Source: Janthinobacterium tructae (GTDB lineage: Bacteria > Pseudomonadota > Gammaproteobacteria > Burkholderiales > Burkholderiaceae_D). Taken from it: a stretch of DNA of 64,000 nucleotides. A model generated the notes under the pieces. It had not been told where the DNA came from. It saw only the letters and a program-made list of their open reading frames with translations, and did not search any database. The stretch is from NCBI RefSeq assembly GCF_006517255.1, contig NZ_CP041185.1:1054001-1118000 (forward strand). Direction: 5' to 3'. A program made the translations under genes and the position numbers. Positions 59,378-64,000 of this stretch are shown one piece after another. Position 1 is the first letter of the stretch, and every line of letters begins with the position of its first letter.

Positions 59378-61873
59378 ATGCTGGCGTACACGGCCCTGCC
59401 CGGCCTGGCAGCACGGCTGCTGGCCTTGCTGGCGGGCGTGGCCTGCATGCTGGGCCTGCGCCATTATCCGCTGGGCCACGGCTGGCCTGGCCTGCTGTTT
59501 GCCGCCCTGCTGCCAGCCTATTTCCTGCTGCTGTGCTGGCGTCCCGCCTGCTGGCTGTTCTGCGTTCCCGCCCTGCTGCCCGTGCTCGACCTGGCGCCGT
59601 GGACGGGCTGGTTCTTCCTCGAAGAAATCGACGTGCTGCTGTTGCTGACGGTAGCCTGCGGCTATTGGCGCCTGGGCGAACCGGCCCGGAGCGCGGCGGC
59701 GCAGCTTTCGCCCGCCGCCCGCGCCTGCCTGCTGCTGTGCAGCCTGGCCTGGCTGGCAGCGCTGCTGCGCGGCGTGCTGCCGCTGCCGCCCCTCGATGCG
59801 TATGCCTGGGATAATTACCTGAGCCCCTACAACAGCTTGCGGCTGGGCAAGGCCTGGGCCTGGAGCATGCTGCTGCTGCCGCTGCTGCTGCGCGACGGGG
59901 ATCCGTCCGCCCTGCGCCGCTATGCGCTGCCGGGCATGCTGGCCGGGCTGGCCATGGTGTCGCTGTTCGCGCTGTGGGAGCGGGCCGTGTTTCCCGGTTT
60001 GACGAACCTGTCCAGCGACTACCGCATCACGGCGCCGTTTTCCGCCATGCACACGGGCGGCGCCGCGCTGGACGGCTATCTGGCCCTGAGCCTGCCATTT
60101 GCCGGCCTGTGGCTGGCGCGCGCGCGCAGCCGCTGGCAGGCTGCGCTGGCCTTGCTGCTGCTGGCACTGGCCCTGCACGCGGCATGTACCACCTTTTCAC
60201 GGGGCCTGTACGCGGCCCTGGCGGCGGCCGTGCTGCTCGTTTTGTGGCAGACCTTGCGGACAATCCCCGGCGCGGCGCTGCGCCCGACGGGCCGGCGAGC
60301 CATGCGCAAACCCTTGCTGATGCTGCTGCTGGCCGGCCTGGGCACCGTCCTGCTCGGCTACATGTTCAGCCTGGCCGGCTACCGTGGCTTGCTGGCCGCC
60401 GTCATCCTGCTCACGGCCAGCTTCGTGCTGGCGGCACGGCCCTTGCCGTGGCGCCTGGCGCCGGCCAGCCTGCTGTGTGCGCTGTGCCTGCAGGGGCTGC
60501 TGGCCAGCTGGTGGCCGGAAGGGGCCGGCCAGCCGGCTGCCGGCTGGCTGAAAGGCCCGTATTTCCTGTTCCTGCTGGCCGCCGTGCTGCTGGCGGGCGC
60601 GCTGCTGCCCTGCACCCTGTGGCCGGGCAGCGCTGCCGGCAAAGGCCCTGCCAGGCTGGTCCTGGCGATGATGGCGTGGACCATGCTGGCGTGCAATCTC
60701 GTCTGGATAGGCTGGCACTGGGCCGGTGCTCCCGCCCTGGCGCCGGCCGGGCTGGTCGTGTTGCTGGCCATGCTGATGCTGTGCAATGGACGCTTGCGCG
60801 CGCCGCTATGGCGGCTGGACCGGGCCAGCCTGAGCATCGCGGGCGCGGCCGGCATCCTGCTGCTGCTGGCCATCCCCGTCTCGGCCAGCTATTACGCCAC
60901 CGAACGCTTCGCCACCACGGCCTTCGACCTGCAAGGCCGCCTGCGCCATTGGCGGCAAGTGCTGGCCATGCAGCCGTCCGACTGGGACGATCAGCTGTTC
61001 GGCATGGGCATGGGCAGCTTTCCCGCCACGTACTACTGGCACAATCCGGGGCGCGAAGTGCCGGCCAGCATCGCCTATGCGCAAGAAGAGGGCGAGCCTG
61101 GCACTGCCGGCAACACCTATGTGCGCCTGGCCAGTCCCGGCTACAGCGCCGGCTATGGCGAACTGCTGCGGCTGCTGCAACGCCTGCCGCTGCAGCCGGC
61201 CACGCACTACGCGCTGGCGCTGGACGCGCGCCGAAGCGGACCCATGCCCGTGTTGCTGGTGCGCTTGTGCCAGAGACAATTGCTGTACGCACAAGCTTGC
61301 GTGCCTGTCCCCCTGCGCCTGCAGGCACCGCCGCCTGGCAGTCCCGTGCCGGCCTGGCAGCACTATGAAGTGCCGTTTGACAGCAAATGGCTGGGCGCGG
61401 GCGCCTGGCTGCTGCGCCCGCCCGTGCAGCTGGAACTGGCGGCCAGCGGCACGGCCACCTCGTCCGTGATCGACGTCGACAATCTGAGCCTGCGCGCGCC
61501 GGGCGGCGAGGAATTGATCGCCAACGGGCGCTTTACGCAGGCCAACAATTACTGGTTTTTCAGCAGCGACCACCATCACTTGCCGTGGCATATCAAGAGC
61601 CTGGCGCTGCATGTGCTGGTGGAAATGGGCTGGTGCGGGGCACTTTCCCTGCTGGCCCTGCTTTCCCTGGCCGGCCTGCGCCTGCTGCGCCAGGCCACGG
61701 GGGGCAACCAGTGCGCGCTAGCCTGCGCCGCCGCCCTGCTGGGTTTTCTCGTCGTCGGCCTGTTCGACAGCCTGCTCGACGTGCCGCGTATCGCCCTGCT
61801 GTGCTATCTGATGCTGCTGTGCGCATTGCTGCAGCCCCCGCAACCTCCTCCCCCTGAAAGCACGCCGCCATGA
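59378..61873 (+). CDS. O-antigen ligase-like membrane protein with inserted extracytoplasmic domain
   Basis: 831 residues starting 3 bases after prsT. About ten membrane helices occupy residues 1-530. Residues about 560-735 are a beta-rich, non-membrane domain (PATHYALALDARRSGPMPVL, SSVIDVDNLSLRAPGGEELI, NGRFTQANNYWFF) resembling a carbohydrate-binding jelly roll. It sits directly before the Wzy_C-like HHHLPWHIKSLALHVLVEMG segment. O-antigen ligase/polymerase-family enzymes join polysaccharide chains to carriers or proteins in the periplasm. The end overlaps the next gene by 4 bases. Confidence 0.82.
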   Translation: MLAYTALPGLAARLLALLAGVACMLGLRHYPLGHGWPGLLFAALLPAYFLLLCWRPACWLFCVPALLPVLDLAPWTGWFFLEEIDVLLLLTVACGYWRLGEPARSAAAQLSPAARACLLLCSLAWLAALLRGVLPLPPLDAYAWDNYLSPYNSLRLGKAWAWSMLLLPLLLRDGDPSALRRYALPGMLAGLAMVSLFALWERAVFPGLTNLSSDYRITAPFSAMHTGGAALDGYLALSLPFAGLWLARARSRWQAALALLLLALALHAACTTFSRGLYAALAAAVLLVLWQTLRTIPGAALRPTGRRAMRKPLLMLLLAGLGTVLLGYMFSLAGYRGLLAAVILLTASFVLAARPLPWRLAPASLLCALCLQGLLASWWPEGAGQPAAGWLKGPYFLFLLAAVLLAGALLPCTLWPGSAAGKGPARLVLAMMAWTMLACNLVWIGWHWAGAPALAPAGLVVLLAMLMLCNGRLRAPLWRLDRASLSIAGAAGILLLLAIPVSASYYATERFATTAFDLQGRLRHWRQVLAMQPSDWDDQLFGMGMGSFPATYYWHNPGREVPASIAYAQEEGEPGTAGNTYVRLASPGYSAGYGELLRLLQRLPLQPATHYALALDARRSGPMPVLLVRLCQRQLLYAQACVPVPLRLQAPPPGSPVPAWQHYEVPFDSKWLGAGAWLLRPPVQLELAASGTATSSVIDVDNLSLRAPGGEELIANGRFTQANNYWFFSSDHHHLPWHIKSLALHVLVEMGWCGALSLLALLSLAGLRLLRQATGGNQCALACAAALLGFLVVGLFDSLLDVPRIALLCYLMLLCALLQPPQPPPPESTPP

Positions 61874-62652
61874 AAGCCCTGCCGTTGACATTCTCCTCTG
61901 CCCTGCTGTCCGGCCTGATCCTGGCTGTGGCCAGCGCGCCTTGCCGTGCCGACCAAGACCTGGCGCAAGTCATTGCGCGCGTGAAGCCGTCCATCGTCGG
62001 CGTGGGCAGCCTGCAAGCGACGCGCACGCCACCGATGAATTTCTTCGGCACGGGTTTCGTGGCAGGCGACGGCTTGAGTGTGCTGACCTGCGCCCATGTG
62101 ATTCAAAAACTGCTCGATGCCAATCCCAACGAAGTGATCGGCATACTCACGGGCCAGGGCGAGGCGGCGCAATTTCGCCCTGCCAAAATCCAGGCGCTGG
62201 ACACGGAGCACGACCTGGCCTTGCTGCGCCTGGCCGGCGCACCCCTGCCGGCCCTGGCGCTGGGCGACGCGGGCACGGTGCGCGAAGGCCAGGCCATGGC
62301 CTTTACCGGCTTCCCGCTGGGTACCTTGCTGGGTCTGCACCACGTGACGCACCGCGCCACCGTATCGTCGCTGACGCCGGTGGTCAGGCCCAGCGCAACG
62401 GCGCAGCGCCTCGACACCCGGCGCCTGGCGCAACTGCAAAAAGCGCCGTACACGGTGTTCCAGCTGGACGCGACGGCGTATCCGGGCAGCAGCGGCAGCC
62501 CCCTGTTCGATCCCGGGACGGGTCTCGTCTATGGCATCGTCAACATGGTGTATGTCAAGGGCCTGAAAGAGGCGGCCATCACCGCGCCCAGCGGCATCAC
62601 CTACGCGATTCCGGGCAGCCACATGCAGGCGATCCTGCTGAAAAACAAATGA
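61870..62652 (+). CDS. Periplasmic trypsin-like (S1C, DegP-like) serine protease
   Basis: 260 residues; ATG overlaps the ligase stop as ATGA. Signal peptide (about 1-25, ending PCRAD). Triad: His in LTCAHVIQKL, Asp in TEHDLALLRL, Ser in YPGSSGSPLF. There is no PDZ domain, unlike DegP. The coupling to an exosortase-type EPS operon suggests processing of a locus protein or quality control of export. Ends one base before the convergent acyltransferase gene. Confidence 0.88.
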   Translation: MKALPLTFSSALLSGLILAVASAPCRADQDLAQVIARVKPSIVGVGSLQATRTPPMNFFGTGFVAGDGLSVLTCAHVIQKLLDANPNEVIGILTGQGEAAQFRPAKIQALDTEHDLALLRLAGAPLPALALGDAGTVREGQAMAFTGFPLGTLLGLHHVTHRATVSSLTPVVRPSATAQRLDTRRLAQLQKAPYTVFQLDATAYPGSSGSPLFDPGTGLVYGIVNMVYVKGLKEAAITAPSGITYAIPGSHMQAILLKNK

Positions 62653-62653
62653 A

Positions 62654-63400
62654 TCAGTTGCGCCCCTGCCTGAGCCGGTCGGTAATGCCTGGTTCATCCC
62701 ATGTCGGAAAAAAAAAGGGGTAAAACGATCGTTCACCCCCATGCTGTTCCATCATGCCGCCGTATTTGCGGATCTGGGCCCCCATGTAGTCGAGGTCCAG
62801 GCGCAGCAATACGGCCGGCGCCCCCACGCGCGTGCACTCTCGCTCGCCGCCAAAATCCTTGAAACCCAGCATGCGCTTGTAAAACACCACATGACGTGGA
62901 TTGACTTCGATCACGTAATCCGTAAAGCCGTGAATATTGTGGGCATAGATATAAGAAATATGAATCAGTGCCGCGAACACGCGCTTGCTCACGCCCTTGT
63001 CGATGGCCAGGCGCGACGGTTCGCACAGGCGCCGGCCCTGCTCGCGCAGCACGTCGAGCTTGTCGCGAAAGTTTTCATCGGCGGGCAAGCCCGTCTCGTC
63101 ATTGTCCAGGCACAGGGTCATGGTGCCGACGGTGGTGCCTGCCGTTTCCGCAAACAGGGTAATTTTATTCAGCGCATGCGCGATGCCGGGATCGACAGCA
63201 TAGCCGCGCCAGCCATACATCTTGCGGATCAGCAAACTGGCCGCCTCGCGGCGGCCACGCGAATTGGCCATGCGGATATGAAAGCGCTGCAGGTCGAGCT
63301 CGTGCTCCATGGCCGGGTCGATCTGGCCCTCGCCCACCACCAGGTCACTGAAAGCACCGGGCGTGTCGAAGGAAATAATAGGTTCATCTTGAAAGCTCAT
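62654..63400 (-). CDS. PEP-CTERM/exosortase-associated acyltransferase (FeeM-like)
   Basis: 248 residues. GNAT-like fold of the N-acyl amino acid synthase (FeeM) type: FHIRMANSRGRREAASLLIR, KMYGWRGYAVDPGIAHALN, TLFAETAGTTVGTMTLCLDN, CEPSRLAIDKGVSKRVFAAL, and YVIEVNPRHVVFYKRMLGFK. Such proteins transfer acyl groups from acyl-ACP to amino acids, or are autoinducer-synthase-like. Proteins of this type are recurrent in exosortase loci. The 201 bases upstream (63401-63601) are AT-rich and presumably its promoter. Confidence 0.85.
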   Translation of the reverse strand: MSFQDEPIISFDTPGAFSDLVVGEGQIDPAMEHELDLQRFHIRMANSRGRREAASLLIRKMYGWRGYAVDPGIAHALNKITLFAETAGTTVGTMTLCLDNDETGLPADENFRDKLDVLREQGRRLCEPSRLAIDKGVSKRVFAALIHISYIYAHNIHGFTDYVIEVNPRHVVFYKRMLGFKDFGGERECTRVGAPAVLLRLDLDYMGAQIRKYGGMMEQHGGERSFYPFFFPTWDEPGITDRLRQGRN

Positions 63401-63601
63401 CTTGTCCTCACGTTCATTGGGCAGCCGTCAAGACGGACTGAAGCCAATGCCTTGTGACAAGATAAAAAGCAGAGAAGTTCCCGCGTCAGGCAAAAAAAAC
63501 AGAAGAAATATACTATTCAATAGCAAAATTGCATGCTGAAATTTGCCCGCAAGTACAAATTGACAAATATAAGTGCTGTTTTGATATTGCCGAGCCTGCT
63601 G

Positions 63602-64000
63602 CTAAAAAAAGCTCTCCGGTATCAGCAGCACGTCGCCCGGCCGCATCATGACGTTGGCGGAAATATCGCCACTCTTGAGCAGATCGTCCAGACGCACGCG
63701 CAGCTGCTGCTGGCTGCCGTCGCGCATGCGGATGATGCTGGCCTTGTTGCCGGCGGCAAAGTCAGTGATGCCGCCCACGGCGATGAGCACGTCCATCAGC
63801 GACATGCCGAGGCGGTACGGCAGCGCCTGCGGCTTGGCCGCCTCGCCGATGACCCGGATCTGCTCGCCATACGGGCCCGAGAAATTGGTGACGATGACCG
63901 TCACCACCGGTTGCTGGATAAACTTGCCCAGGGCTTGCTCGATATCGCGCGCCAGCTGGGTCGAAGTCTTGCCGCTGGCGGCCAAATCCTCCACCAGCGG
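63602..64000 (-). CDS. Wza-type polysaccharide export protein, 5' end outside window
   Basis: C-terminal 132 residues of an export protein; the frame stays open to the end of the window. Features include DIEQALGKFIQQPVVTVIVT (poly-export domain end), FSGPYGEQIRVIGEAAKPQA, LPYRLGMSLMDVLIAVGGIT (SLBB), RVRLDDLLKSGDISANVMMR and PGDVLLIPESFF, the usual C-terminus. Wza/EpsE-like proteins form the outer-membrane channel for exopolysaccharide. It confirms that the EPS locus continues to the right. Confidence 0.92.
   Translation of the reverse strand, partial: PLVEDLAASGKTSTQLARDIEQALGKFIQQPVVTVIVTNFSGPYGEQIRVIGEAAKPQALPYRLGMSLMDVLIAVGGITDFAAGNKASIIRMRDGSQQQLRVRLDDLLKSGDISANVMMRPGDVLLIPESFF

Noticed and set aside
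58115..60178. 687-residue minus-strand ORF
   Set aside because: Antisense to prsT and the ligase gene; Gln/Arg repeats mirror the TPR codons.

Overview
The window is a GC-rich chromosomal segment that looks like a beta-proteobacterium of the Oxalobacteraceae (Janthinobacterium/Massilia type). This is inferred from the gene families and their pairing: a PrsT/exosortase-type exopolysaccharide locus, the PrkA-DUF444-SpoVR operon, an Anbu proteasome-like operon, many LysR/MarR/MocR regulators, and dense coding with strong antisense shadow frames. I saw no rRNA, tRNA, CRISPR array or complete insertion sequence.

Layout. 1-8250 is ordinary metabolism and regulation: a truncated LysR gene, a pair of unrecognised genes, a GNAT-FAD oxidoreductase fusion divergent from a citrate synthase-like protein with a DNA-binding N-terminus, MarR plus thioesterase, and LysE exporter plus MocR regulator. 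8250-10150 is less GC-rich, with small unrecognised ORFs separated by degenerate copies of one short motif, like a worn cassette island. 10265-12537 is a tyrosine recombinase divergent from a KfrA-like coiled-coil DNA-binding protein, with three palindromes between them. 12700-26850 holds a small operon of hypotheticals, a DUF535 gene, tandem serine hydrolases, an EAL protein, an MFS exporter with its LysR regulator, XRE-cupin/GNAT, LtrA and a 2-hydroxyacid dehydrogenase. 27000-31460 has a Fur-boxed TonB siderophore receptor, a secreted amidase-like protein and an orphan sensor kinase.

31464-35812 is the most striking region. A circularly permuted ATP-grasp protein, an alpha-E protein, a transglutaminase-like protein and the Anbu proteasome homologue form one operon. 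It is preceded by a good NtrC-type palindrome and a good sigma-54 promoter, and followed by a terminator hairpin. This suggests that peptide or isopeptide making and breaking is switched on by nitrogen limitation. 37324-41350 is a zinc-homeostasis cluster: a Fur/Zur regulator, two COG0523 GTPases and a NiCoT-type permease that appears frameshifted near its C-terminus. 41580-46953 encodes a lipoprotein metalloprotease, a lipoprotein 5'-nucleotidase, a Sel1 lipoprotein and catalase.

47020-53665 pairs a trypsin-like protease with a free-standing copy of its own N-terminal domain, divergent from the PrkA-DUF444-SpoVR stress operon. 53770-53846 is a degenerate 11-bp tandem repeat. 53856-64000 is an exopolysaccharide/exosortase locus: UDP-HexNAc epimerase and dehydrogenase, the PrsT TPR lipoprotein, an O-antigen-ligase-like membrane protein with an inserted extracytoplasmic domain, a periplasmic protease, an N-acyl amino acid synthase-like acyltransferase, and the C-terminal end of a Wza-type export protein.
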